In this document: in pieces, positions 33,439 to 43,462 of the stretch
How positions within the stretch are numbered: position 1 is the first letter of the stretch
Layout: every line of letters starts with the position of its first letter
Origin: Porites lobata
Taxonomy: Eukaryota; Cnidaria; Anthozoa; Scleractinia; Poritidae
NCBI GenBank assembly: GCA_942486035.1
Contig: CALNXK010000152.1
Location: 1,136,001 to 1,200,000, forward strand
Reading direction: 5' to 3'
DNA length: 64,000 nucleotides
Notes under the pieces: generated by a model
Databases searched by the model: none
The model's input: only the letters and a program-made list of their open reading frames with translations
What the model was told of the DNA's origin: nothing
Made by a program: the position numbers and the translations under genes

Positions 33439-34307
33439 GCAATACAGGATGCGCGAAAACAAAAGCACTGGGGGAGGGAGCGCGTACCGTGCACCCACCC
33501 GGCAACGGCATAACGCTTGTTATACAAAATATTTTCTTGAAGTCCGCAATTTTTAAAATTACAAGGGGTAGGTAGGGATGTGCTTTATAAGACCACAAAG
33601 CTCCCTTTCTGACGTCAGTGTCACGCAAGTCAACTACACGCCGCCAGATTGTCGTCACGAGAGGAGCGTTGCGAGATGATTTTCACCAGGGCGGATAAAG
33701 GTTGGGCGGTGAGACGAGCTCGTCCGAGCAAGAAGGTGTGATGCAGTGGACTGGGACATGGATGAGATTTTCCTTCGTGTTTTACGTAGTTGTTTTTGTT
33801 TTGGAATAATATCGACATTGGTGAGTAGTAGAACGAAAATAATAATTCAGCGATATAGTCATGGAAGTAATAAGAGAAACCCTTTGAAAGAGATGTTTCT
33901 CTACTCCAACTAAACCTTCCGAAAAAAATAGCAGCATTTGCCTCTCGGAGACAACGTACCAGTACAAAGGAACGAGGAAGAAGTGCAAGAAAACAGATCA
34001 AGCCGCCATAATTCAGTGACAGCGGCAGTGTCTAATGGACAAACTGCATCGCAAGCCCTGACCGAACTCGAAAACAAGCAATATAATGCTGTTTTACTTC
34101 CAACCTGCCTTTCAGCCGGCCCTCGCATCCTCTAAACCATTTGTAAAATCCGTCTGCGAATTAGTGCAGGGGAGCAAGAAAACACCTGTTGTTCAAATTA
34201 ACATCAAAGAATTCGTTTAAAACTGAGGTCAGTATAGACCACACGTAAGCATATGAAGTGCTGATTACCGACGGACAAGGTCCAAGGGGAAGCAGCAGTT
34301 TGCCGAT
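33439..34307. other. Gene-free stretch
   Basis: Short open frames near 33940-34135 have no ATG-led, family-like or exon-like features. Nothing is supported. Confidence 0.45.
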
Positions 34308-36110
34308 GTCCGTGCAGTTGCTTAACCTCTCTATTTTAACGCGCAGTTATGGCCATTTACATGAGGTGATTTCAATTTGAGAGGCTCAGTTAATTTTTCA
34401 GAACTTGCTATTCCAATTTATGGTAGCAATTTTGAGTTAAAACGTTTCCAGGACCCTTGATGGAAGTTTTATCCTGTGTCAGTCAAGACTGTCCTAGGTA
34501 GAGAGATCAAAGCAGAATTCCTTATCTAGTAGATCGGATATAGAATATAGGATCGGGAACCAGAGAAAACACAAAAAAAGATGAGATAGCAGGTGGTCCA
34601 GGTTATCCGGACCTTGAGATAAGGTGTAGGGGGGAGGGGTTAGAGAGTCTGCCTGTCCCTGGAGCCCTTTTGTTGATCTGAAAATAAGGGGGTGGGTCTC
34701 CCAGGCCTCTCTCCTAGTTCCGCCACTGAAAAGCGTTTTATTTTTTTCACTGGCAAAGTTGATCAAAGTCAAAATCCAACTTAATAATTTCGTTCTGTAA
34801 AATGCTGAAAAACATACATACCGTATGAAAGTACTGCCAAAGATGTTTTATTTGAATGATAACACCACAGAATTCTTTTTACAGACTCAAACAGTAGAAA
34901 CCAAAACTTGACCCTTATGACCTCTAATCTCTTTTGTATTTTACATTCTATTAGGGGGGTCTTCCTTTCTTTGATATCAGAGAGCAGTGTATGGAGGAAT
35001 GGGAAAATAAACTGAAGGAGATGGAAATGGAAGGAATTTGGGAAACTGTTACAAAAGAAAAATTGCCAGTAGACGACGATGATAAGACAAACGCGTTTGT
35101 GTTTAAGCTCCTGTGAAAAATATTGATAACAGAGCTTTAAAATGTAAGTAAACATACTTGTAACTGGAGATTTATGTATTAGATACGCATTGTTATTTTC
35201 AAGGGCGTTAAATCAGGTTGTATATGGTTGTAGATGTGATGGTGAGGTTTGAGCCCTGTGAATACACGAGAAAGATGATTTTTCGGTCAGTGACACAGTC
35301 CTGTCTGTCACTTAATGAAAAATAATCTTTCTTGAGATGGTATTTGTTTACTTTGATATTTACAAGTTCATTTTTGTTTTCAAGGTTGAAAAAAGCCAAC
35401 AGACTACAAAGAATCTATTTAGTAATATATAAGTTGTTTGTCGGCGTCATCATCGTCATCTTCATCATCAGCATCATCATCATCACAATCTGTGAGTTTG
35501 GCGTTTTATACGGCACTTTTTGCCTTATCAAGTGTTATATTTTTTACCTAGACACTGCTTGTGAAAATAAATCTGACTAGCGGAAAATTCCTATGAAGTA
35601 CTAAAAATTATTACCCTGACCTTGAGAGTGTTAAGTTGGGCTGTGATACAGTTGTCTAGGCTTTTTAAATGCATAATAATTTTGACAATCTTTCCAGATG
35701 ATATAGTCCTTGATAAAGCCTTAAACTGCTCCACTGGAAGCTTCCGCAATTCCATAGGGATCAGTTCCCATCATTAAAATTTTTCTAAAGAGATGTCTGA
35801 TTTATCCAGTCTGATAAACCTCTGAGGTAAATCTTAGACGCACAGGAGTCCATCCTGTGATTTCTAGGTCTTCCCGCTGTCCATCTAAGCAAGTTCCAAA
35901 AATTCACAATAGGGACCTGTTATCAAGCCAATACCAAGCAGAAGAATATGGTATACAGGAGACTGATTAGGGGCCTTAAGCAACTGGAAGGTTGACGTCC
36001 CGGATGTCAAAAATGGCAACCGGAAGTGAATATTTTCTCTCTTTCGGTGCTCAGACTTGACAAATATGCTACTTTCGATATATTAAAATTCAGCTTCATA
36101 GCGAGTCTTA
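34308..36110. repeat. Segmental duplication, copy B, left block
   Basis: Partner of 12092-13945 in the same orientation. It is slightly shorter because of small deletions. It carries the same candidate exon (34973-35116) and a TCA-rich tract. Confidence 0.85.
34973..35116 (+). other. Candidate exon shared by both duplicates (copy B)
   Basis: Reads DIREQCMEEWENKLKEMEME onward to a stop at 35114-35116, ending DDDDKTNAFVFKLL. Compared with copy A, differences in the shared frame are CTA/CTG and GTG/GTA (both silent) and one Ser/Pro change. The family is not recognised. Confidence 0.3.
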
Positions 36111-36305
36111 GAGGACACAAACTGTAAAAACATGTTTATTCATTTCCTTTGTTTGTATCCCCTTAGACTCGCTATCTTGCTAAATTTTAATATATCGAAA
36201 GTGGCCTATTCGTGCAGCGGGAGTGGAAACAAAGGTATTCAGATTCGCGACGTCTCATCAAGCGAAACATGGAACGTCCGGTTGCTATTCATGTCCGGGA
36301 CGTCA
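35994..36305. repeat. Inverted repeat of about 310 bp
   Basis: CTACTTTCGATATATTAAAA near 36070 pairs with TTTTAATATATCGAAAGTGG near 36185; the arms continue as TAGCGAGTCT. Outer parts (GACGTCCCGGATGTC against its inverse near 36295) also match. Copy A retains only the left arm, next to its MITE. Confidence 0.75.
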
Positions 36306-36602
36306 GTGGCTCGCTATTTCCTGTATAATTTGTCACTTTATAGATGACAGTAAAACTGGATCGAGTGAAGACTTCTGGGACTGTTACTAAGGACAAAGAA
36401 AAAAATTGGCCAATAGCTGACATGCGCGTCACGAGTTACGATTCCAGAAACAATTGTAGGGCGAATTTCGGCTCCATTTGCCTTCTCTTTTTCTAAGTGG
36501 CGAATGATATAAGATTCTGACAAACTACATACCTAGCCCTTTCCTTAATTAGTTAAAAAATATGGATTCCTCGTCTCAATAAATCGCTTATAAAACTCCT
36601 CC
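36306..36602. other. Gene-free stretch
   Basis: Nothing recognised between the inverted repeat and the retroelement fragments. Confidence 0.4.
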
Positions 36603-36896
36603 TTACCCACGGCTTAGATAGGGACTTAATTTCCTTTCTAGAAAGTTTACAAATAGGAGCATACTTTTAATAATTTCAGCAATGCGATCATAAAAATTGT
36701 GAAAGACTGTATTGACATCAGTGGTTCCAGATTCACTACCTAGAACCTCTGACCAATTCACATTTCGAACTTCAGATGTAAGTGCTTCACTATCAAGCCT
36801 AGAGTAATCCCTTTTGAACAGCTTGTCGTTTTTAGGAAGAGTAGATAGCTTGTTAATGATCAATGTTACTGACAGGACCTTTAAGATTAATAACAC
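36603..36896 (-). pseudogene. Non-LTR retrotransposon fragment
   Basis: The minus-strand frame reads KRDYSRLDSEALTSEVRNVN then WSEVL and DVNTVFHNFYDRIAEII. This is typical of the linker between endonuclease and reverse transcriptase in LINE pol proteins (family knowledge). No endonuclease or RT motifs are attached. Confidence 0.65.
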
Positions 36897-36909
36897 GTTG
36901 CTGAGTTTT

Positions 36910-37357
36910 CACATGACATTTTTTGCTATTTTGCGCAAGAATCTCTATCCCGAGCATGTAATAGACATGTTACTCCACCATTACGCCACAAAAGCAGTAG
37001 AAGGGAACGACACTCGACCTTCGACCGGTGTAGGTCAGGTAGAGTTAGCTAAGCACTATTTCAAGATCATATACATCGGGTATTTTTCGGGTGTTGCACA
37101 TCGGAGGGTGCGCAAACTCATCAACCGATTCTGTAAACCCATTGTCATCAAGTTTGTTTATTCTATTTTTAGAAGACAGGCTTCGTACGCGCATCGTCTA
37201 CAAATTTTCCTGTGCAAGCTGTAACGCTTGTTACATTGGCGAAGCAAGCCGACACTTTTCCACGCGCGTGCACGAGCACCTGTCATCGGACAGATCGTCT
37301 CACGTTTACAAGCACTTGCAGTCTTCTGAGAGTGTTGTCCTACCTCCTGTAGCTTAG
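36910..37357 (+). pseudogene. Penelope-like element, C-terminal part with GIY-YIG domain
   Basis: The first frame has LRKNLYPEHVIDML and YFKIIYIGYFSGVAHRRVRK. After a frameshift near 37160 a second frame reads VYKFSCASCNACYIGEASRH then FSTRVHEHLSSDRSSHVYKH. This is the end of the RT region followed by the GIY-YIG endonuclease of Penelope-like elements (family knowledge). The RT catalytic core is absent. A relic. Confidence 0.85.
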
Positions 37358-37725
37358 ACTGCTTTAACATCTTAGTCTCTGCCTCACAAAGGTATCAGGT
37401 TAAGCTTAAGGAGTCTATGTACATTAAGTGGGAAAAGCCTGACCTAACACATCAATCTGACGCTTTCTCTATGGATGTGTGCACGCGCATGTATTGATTT
37501 TGTTAGCTTTAAATTTACAAAGCGTATTGTTTTCTAACACAATGTAACGTATACTGTACGTTGTAACAGGCACGTTTTATCAGCTGTAAAACTTTAATAA
37601 CCGTCTCACTGACGATGACGGATGTACCGTCGAAAGATGTTTGTTAAAATCAAAAACGTTGCAGTATTTTTTTATAAATTTCAGGGAGAAATCTGATAAC
37701 TTTTAATCTATATTAAGATCTTATG
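37358..37725. other. Likely 3' tail of the Penelope-like relic
   Basis: The frame decays after 37357. A hammerhead-like core (CTGACGA at 37609-37615, stem GACGG/CCGTC, GAAA at 37632-37635) lies here; its other stems are not convincing. Confidence 0.35.
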
Positions 37726-37835
37726 GGTAATGGGTTCATGATAACCGTCACGAATACAGAGACATTAAGTGACCACTAAGCCCACTGTGAGAATGTTGAT
37801 GTAATTGCTGTAGTTACTATAGTTAGTATAGTAGC
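37726..37835 (+). repeat. Left terminal inverted repeat of the OTU element
   Basis: Matches the reverse complement of 42880-42989 nearly base for base, through CACTAAGCCCACTGTGAGAA and on to the first array units. Confidence 0.9.
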
Positions 37836-38310
37836 TGTAGTAGCTGTAGTTGCTGTAGTTGCTGTAGTTACTGTAGTTGCTGTAGTTGGTGTAGTTGGTG
37901 TAGTTGCTGTAGTTGGTGTAGTTGCTGTATTTGGTGTACTTGCTGTAGTTGCTGTAGTTGGTGTAGTTGGTGTAGTAGCTGTAGTTGGTGTAGTTGGTGT
38001 AGTTGGCGTAGGTGATGTAGTTGCTGTAGTTGCTTTATTTGCTGTAGTTCGTGTAGTTGCTGTAGTTGGTGTAGTAGCTGTAGTTGTTGTAGTTGCTGTA
38101 GTTGCTGTAGTTGGTGTAGTTGCTGTAGTTGGTGTAGTAGCTGTAGTTGGTGTAGTTGTCGTAGTTGCTGTAGTTGGTGTAGTTGGTGTAGTGGCTATAG
38201 TTGGTGTAGTAGCTGTAGTTGGTGTAGTAGCTATAGTTGGTGTAGTTGGTGTAGTTGGTGTAGTTGGTGTAGTAGCTGTAGTTGGTGTATTTGGTGTAGT
38301 TGGTGTCAGA
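37800..38310. repeat. 9-bp minisatellite, left array
   Basis: About 55-58 units of GTAGTTGGT / GTAGTTGCT on the plus strand, with occasional variants. The right-hand edge runs directly into the OTU frame. Both strands are open in some frames purely because the unit is 9 bp without stops. Confidence 0.95.
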
Positions 38311-39811
38311 CATTCCCACTGGGTGTGGAACAAACAAAAACGAAAGGCTACACAGAAAGCTTCGGAAAATTGCAGGAAGAAGTAAGTTAGGTGTTAAACT
38401 TGCGTATGCTCTGTTTACCAGAGCTTTTCATCTCATAAATACTGAAACAGACGAAAAACAGGGATGTAAAAAAGAAGTAGTGGAAACTATCGATGTAGAA
38501 GAGAATTTTGGCTTTTATAAGAATGCCAATGGAAGCGTTTTACCAGCTGATATCCTGAGTTTAAACGAATCTAAATCCGATCAAGACAGTTTGATGCTGG
38601 AAGCCATTATCAATAGAGCAGACGTTTCGAGCAAAATCTATAATAACGTAAAAGGTAATGGACTAGATGAACTGGAAAGTCACGACTTCCGTCGGTCACT
38701 ATTGGTTTTCCAGTCAATGAATAAAGAACATAACACCAATCATTCAAGTCAAAGCATCCTTGATCAGCGCGCAGAAAATATGGGTTTTAAAAGACAACCA
38801 TCATCAAAAGATGGGGACTGCTTCTTTTTTTCGCTCGCCTTACAGATATCGAACTTGTTGACCACATGCGACGAAAAAGTTGAAGAACAATTCAACAAAC
38901 TTGGAATCAAAAATCAACAAAGTATTACCGAAATAGCACGACGTTTGCGACAATTAATAGTTCAAGAATGGCTAAGTAACAGCGAGCAATACCAACCCTT
39001 TGTTCAACCGGGCCTTGACTATTATTCTGAAGCGAAACGATTCTTAATGCCAGGTCATTTTGCAGCGAGTATTGGCGATGCTATGCCACTTGCCGCAGCC
39101 AATGTCCTCCACCTTCCCCTTGTCCTTGTAACGTCAGTAACAGATTGGCCTTTAACAATCGTTACGCCACACGTTCAGGCCATTTCCAGTGTGCCGCTGT
39201 ATCTCGCATTTACACAAGAGGAAAGTGGCCATTATGATTCATTGATTGAACTTTCAAGACCCCAATTTGTAGGAAAATACAGGACAATGCGGGAAATCCG
39301 AATAAAGTGCCGTTGTGGTGTCAACAACAAAAATGCAAATACTTTAAACTGTTGCGAGGCACCAAAACAAAGTATTGGGAGAAGAAGAAAGTACTCAAGC
39401 AGATGGAAATGTTTGAAAGCGGGAATAAAATGTGGTGACAAGTGCAAATGCAAAAGCTGTGGAAACGGAAGAAACTCACCTGAAGCAAGGCAAAGAAAGA
39501 ACTACAGAAGCAAGTTTATTAAAACATCTTTCACTAAAAGAATAACAGAAAAACCATTTTTATTACAAAGGGAAGGCGCGGATTACACACGTAGCAGTTT
39601 TTCTGTGTTGGAACTTATGATTTTGGAATTTTACTTACTGTCGTTGGGAATCAAATCTTGTAAAAACAAACCAGAAAAAGTGGCAAAGCTCTACAACTCA
39701 TGTATTGATTTTTATAACCGCTCTACAGCACACAAATTAACTCGGAGGTCGATTACTGAAATAAAAACGGAAATGAACAAACACAAAAGCAGCAAGAACA
39801 ACAAAAAATAG
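38300..39811 (+). CDS. OTU-family cysteine protease with CRC-like Cys-rich region (5' incomplete)
   Basis: The frame gives about 503 codons; the in-frame stop TAG at 38297 bounds it and the first ATG is at 38594 (residue 99). Residues 5-45 (PTGCGTNKNERLHRKLRK) resemble the region around the last catalytic Glu of DDE-type transposases, and lie before any ATG. OTU: catalytic DGDC at 171-174 and His311 (SGHYDSL), as in OTU deubiquitinases (family knowledge). Cys-rich: CRCGVNNKNANTLNCC at 337-352 and CGDKCKCKSCGNG at 378-390, like Tesmin/CRC DNA-binding motifs. The tail is basic. The start abuts the minisatellite, so the 5' part of a larger gene has probably been lost, or an upstream exon is spliced in. 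Its role in the element's life cycle is unknown. Confidence 0.75.
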   Translation: MVSDIPTGCGTNKNERLHRKLRKIAGRSKLGVKLAYALFTRAFHLINTETDEKQGCKKEVVETIDVEENFGFYKNANGSVLPADILSLNESKSDQDSLMLEAIINRADVSSKIYNNVKGNGLDELESHDFRRSLLVFQSMNKEHNTNHSSQSILDQRAENMGFKRQPSSKDGDCFFFSLALQISNLLTTCDEKVEEQFNKLGIKNQQSITEIARRLRQLIVQEWLSNSEQYQPFVQPGLDYYSEAKRFLMPGHFAASIGDAMPLAAANVLHLPLVLVTSVTDWPLTIVTPHVQAISSVPLYLAFTQEESGHYDSLIELSRPQFVGKYRTMREIRIKCRCGVNNKNANTLNCCEAPKQSIGRRRKYSSRWKCLKAGIKCGDKCKCKSCGNGRNSPEARQRKNYRSKFIKTSFTKRITEKPFLLQREGADYTRSSFSVLELMILEFYLLSLGIKSCKNKPEKVAKLYNSCIDFYNRSTAHKLTRRSITEIKTEMNKHKSSKNNKK

Positions 39812-40280
39812 TTTTATTTCAAATCGTTACTTAAATGTAACAATGAAGTAACAAACAAGGTTTAATCGTGTTAGTCGCAATGGTCATTTAATATATGTGA
39901 TCCAGGGGCTCGTTATTTTTGCTGAAAAAATAGACGAATACTAATTGGCACTCTCGACTGACCAAAACTTTCACATAATGACAATGCTTTAAAGTATTTA
40001 CGGTGAGGTCACTGTTTGAGGTTTAATGACCATAGATTTTAGGGAAATAGGGAAAACGGCGCTAAAATGAAGATAATCCGTAAATTTCAAGTGCCAGATG
40101 CAGTCAGACATTATGTAGATTAATTACATAAATATTAAGAGAAAGGAAATAAAGGTAAAGACATCATATAATTTCAATGAAATTATATCGAATACATCAT
40201 TATATAAGATTAATTACCCGTTAGAGAGCATAAGTTTCAAGAATCACCATAACGTTTTCGAGATCCTCCCAATTACTAAG
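39812..40280. other. Gene-free stretch inside the OTU element
   Basis: Probable 3' untranslated and spacer sequence. Nothing is recognised. Confidence 0.45.
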
Positions 40281-40282
40281 TA

Positions 40283-40902
40283 CAGTCGACTTCCGATAAC
40301 TCGAACCTTCAAGGGAAATGGAAAAAAGTTCAAGTTATCGGGAGTTCGAGTTATCGGGAGCTTGAAGAAAATAGCCAGAGGTAAGGTGAAAAACAGTTTC
40401 AGTACTGTACAGTGAACATTTTAATCACATTTTATTGCAGAAATGTTAAGTGAAAATTGAAACATACTGTCAGATTATAAATCACAACGTATAACTTAAC
40501 AAAACATAGTCTAAATAGAGCCTGCGTTTTACTGTTTTGAGAAGTAAAGCTGTTTCACGTTGGATTTGTGAGAAACAACATCAGCCTCCACTAGTGAACT
40601 ATATCTGCGACAGGTCAGTGGGACTTTCAAATCCAATGTTTTGAACGCCAGTACACTGTTTTTCCAGACTTTTTAAGGGCTCAAAACACGGTTCGAGTTA
40701 TCGACGGTAAAGTTGTATAGAAAATGACTTGAGGGGAAACGAAAATTGGTTCGAGTTAGCGGGAGTTCGAGTTATCGAGGATTCGAGTTACCGAGGGTAA
40801 AATTACATTAAATGTATGGCGGAAACCCAGGGGAAATCGATTTTAGTTCGAGTTAGCGCGAGGTTCGAGTTAGCGAGGGTTCGAGTTACCGAGAGTCAAC
40901 TG
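40283..40902. mobile_element. TA-flanked MITE with pogo/Tigger-like ends (620 bp), nested
   Basis: The left end CAGTCGACTTCCGATAACTC and inverted right end CAGTTGACTCTCGGTAACTC are flanked by TA (40281-40282, 40903-40904). Multiple GTTCGAGTTATCGG / GTTCGAGTTAGCG copies lie just inside both ends. No coding capacity. Confidence 0.9.
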
Positions 40903-40904
40903 TA

Positions 40905-41185
40905 GTGCTCACAGATAAACAGGTGTCATTTTGGTGAGAAAACTAGTTGGCCGTCGTCAATCTACTACGTTCTTTAGCGAGAACGTCAAAAAAAAAACTA
41001 AAAAAGGGGGAAAACGCGATTTAATGTTCATTACAATCTCGTCATCGTATTCCTACAACAAGACACTAAAAAAAAAGTAACTACATCTAAACTACACCAA
41101 ACTACATCGAACTACAGCGGAGATGCCAAATCTGGACACTCTTTCTTTTGCATTACTCCCCGAATATCAATGATCAACCCCCGAT
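40905..41185. other. Spacer leading into the right minisatellite
   Basis: Diverged ACTACA-containing units appear from about 41080. Otherwise nothing is recognised. Confidence 0.5.
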
Positions 41186-42915
41186 AAGCACAATACAACA
41201 ACTACACCGAATTACACCAACCACATCAACTACACTAACTACAGCAACTACACCGACTGCAACAACTACACCAACTACACCAACTACGCCAACTACGACA
41301 ACTACATCAACTACAGCAACTACAGCAACTAAACCAACTACACAAACTACAGCAACTACACCAACTACAGCAACTACACCAACTACACCAACTACACCAA
41401 CTACACCAACTACAGCAACTACAGCAACTACAGCAACTACACCAACTACACCAACTACACCAACTACACCAACTACAGCAACTACAGCAACTACGCCAAC
41501 TACAGCAACTACAGCAACTACAGCAACTACACCAACTACAGCAACTACAGCAACTACAGCAACTACATCAACTACAGCAACTACAGCAACTACACCAACT
41601 AAAGCAACTACAGCAACTACGCTAACTACACCAACTACAGCAACTACAGCAACTACACAAAATACACCAACTACAAAAACTACAGCAACTACATCAACTA
41701 CAGCTACTACAGCAACTACACCAACTACAGCTACTACACCAACTACACCAACTACAGCAACTAAAGCAACTACGCCAACTACACCAACTACAGCAACTAC
41801 ACCAACTACAGCTACTACAGCAACTACAGCAACTACAGCAACTACAGCAACTACACCAACTACACCAACTACACCAACTACAGCAACTACGCCAACTACA
41901 GCAACTACAGCAACTACAGCAACTACACCAACTACACCAACTACAGCAACTACGCCAACTACACCAACTACAGCAACTACAGCAACTACATTAACTACAG
42001 CAACTACACCAACTACACCAACTACACCAACTACAGCAACTACGCCAACTACACCAACTACAGCAACTACGCCAACTACGCCAACTACAGCAACTACATC
42101 AACTACACCAACTACATCAACTACAGCTACTACACCAACTACACCAACTACATCAACTACAGCTACTACACCAACTACACCAACTACACCAACTACATCA
42201 ACTACAGCTACTACACCAACTACACCAACTACAGCAACTACGCCAACTACAGCAACTACATCAACTACATCAACTACAGCTACTACACCAACTACACCAA
42301 CTACAGCAACTACAGCAACTACAGCAACTACACCAACTACACCAACTACAGCAACTACAGCAACTACGCCAACTACAGCAACTACAGCAACTACAGTTAC
42401 TACACCAACTACACCAACTACAGCAACTACAGCATTAAGCAACTACATCAACTACAGCTACTACACCAAGTACAGCAACTACACCAACTACATCAACTAC
42501 ACCAAATACAGCAACTACGGCAACTACACCAACTACAGCTACTACACCAACTACACCAACTACAGCAACTACACCAACTACAGTTACTACACCAACTACA
42601 GCTACTACAGCAACTACACCAACTACACCAACTACACCAACTACAGCAACTACACCAACTACAGCTACTACACCAACTACACCAACTACAGCTACTACAC
42701 CAACTACAGCAACTACACCAACTACACCAACTACAGCAACTACAGCTACTATACCAACTACAGCAACTACAGCAACTACAGCAACTACAGCAACTACACC
42801 AACTACAGCAACTACAGCTACTACACCAACTACAGCAACTACAGCAACTACAGCAACTACACCAACTACTGCTACTACAGCTACTATACCAACTATAGTA
42901 ACTACAGCAATTACA
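41186..42915. repeat. 9-bp minisatellite, right array
   Basis: About 190 units of ACTACACCA / ACTACAGCA with variants ACTACATCA and ACTACGCCA. The plus strand is almost free of G. It is the inverted counterpart of the left array. The long open frames (Thr-Thr-Pro/Ala repeats, or Val-rich on the other strand) follow from the 9-bp unit and are not taken as proteins. Confidence 0.97.
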
Positions 42916-42989
42916 TCAACATTCTCACAGTGGGCTTAGTGGTAACTTAATGTCTCTATATTCGTGACGGTTATCATGAACCCATTACC
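42880..42989 (-). repeat. Right terminal inverted repeat of the OTU element
   Basis: Reverse complement of 37726-37835 with about three differences. Ends CCATTACC. Confidence 0.9.
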
Positions 42990-43206
42990 ATCTGATGACA
43001 GGAGGCTCGTAATTAGCATTGAATACATTGCTAAAGACAATGATTATAGTTTTCACAGTAACGAATTGTACAAGTACAAAGTAAATGTATTATTGACCAT
43101 ACGCAATGGGAATGTGTTGAAAGAACAAAAATTTACATCCACTCTGATTCCATGTACGACATTAGGTAATTTAGATTTTATGGATTTAGTAAAGAAAAAG
43201 CAGTGA
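42976..43206 (+). CDS. Small hypothetical protein starting in the terminal repeat
   Basis: An ATG at 42976-42978 inside the right terminal repeat opens 76 codons that run 217 bp into the flank. The sequence (RLVISIEYIAKDNDYSFHSN, KVNVLLTIRNG) has a protein-like alternation of charged and hydrophobic residues. No family is recognised. It may be a chance frame, an exon of a disrupted host gene, or part of a longer element. Confidence 0.3.
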   Translation: MNPLPSDDRRLVISIEYIAKDNDYSFHSNELYKYKVNVLLTIRNGNVLKEQKFTSTLIPCTTLGNLDFMDLVKKKQ

Positions 43207-43462
43207 AAAATAAATTGTTCTTCACAGAGCCCCTAGTATGTTCTTACCATGTTCTTCAAACTCTGGCAAATTTCAGGCTGAACTTTCTTTAAAAAAAAAG
43301 CTCTTATGAAGAACAAACAAACAACATAAAACAAAAATAAAAAAGTGCACCGAACTTCCTCAAATTATTCAACAAGGTCCCAATAAATAATCAACTGATC
43401 AAAAATAAAAAAGGAAATATACTTTCTATTTGTTTGGCCTTTTTTCTTAGATAATAATGCAA

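Larger units (their letters stand above)
37726..42989. mobile_element. Large DNA transposon with minisatellite arms carrying an OTU-CRC gene (5264 bp)
   Basis: The terminal inverted repeats of about 110 bp begin GGTAATGGGTTCATGATAAC at both ends and differ at only about three positions. They run straight into arrays of a 9-bp repeat in opposite orientation (left about 520 bp, right about 1.7 kb). A likely 8-bp target duplication, ATCTTATG at 37718-37725 and ATCTGATG at 42990-42997, has one mismatch. The interior holds an OTU-domain frame and a nested MITE at 40283-40902. No complete transposase is found, so this copy is probably non-autonomous. The whole element lies in a region absent from duplicate A. 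Confidence 0.8.

Noticed and set aside
37776..38337. Thr- and Tyr-rich minus-strand frames
   Set aside because: By-products of the left 9-bp minisatellite.
41148..42950. 600-codon Thr-rich frame, and a Val-rich frame on the opposite strand
   Set aside because: Both follow automatically from a 9-bp repeat without stop codons. Composition is pure repeat with no other protein features.
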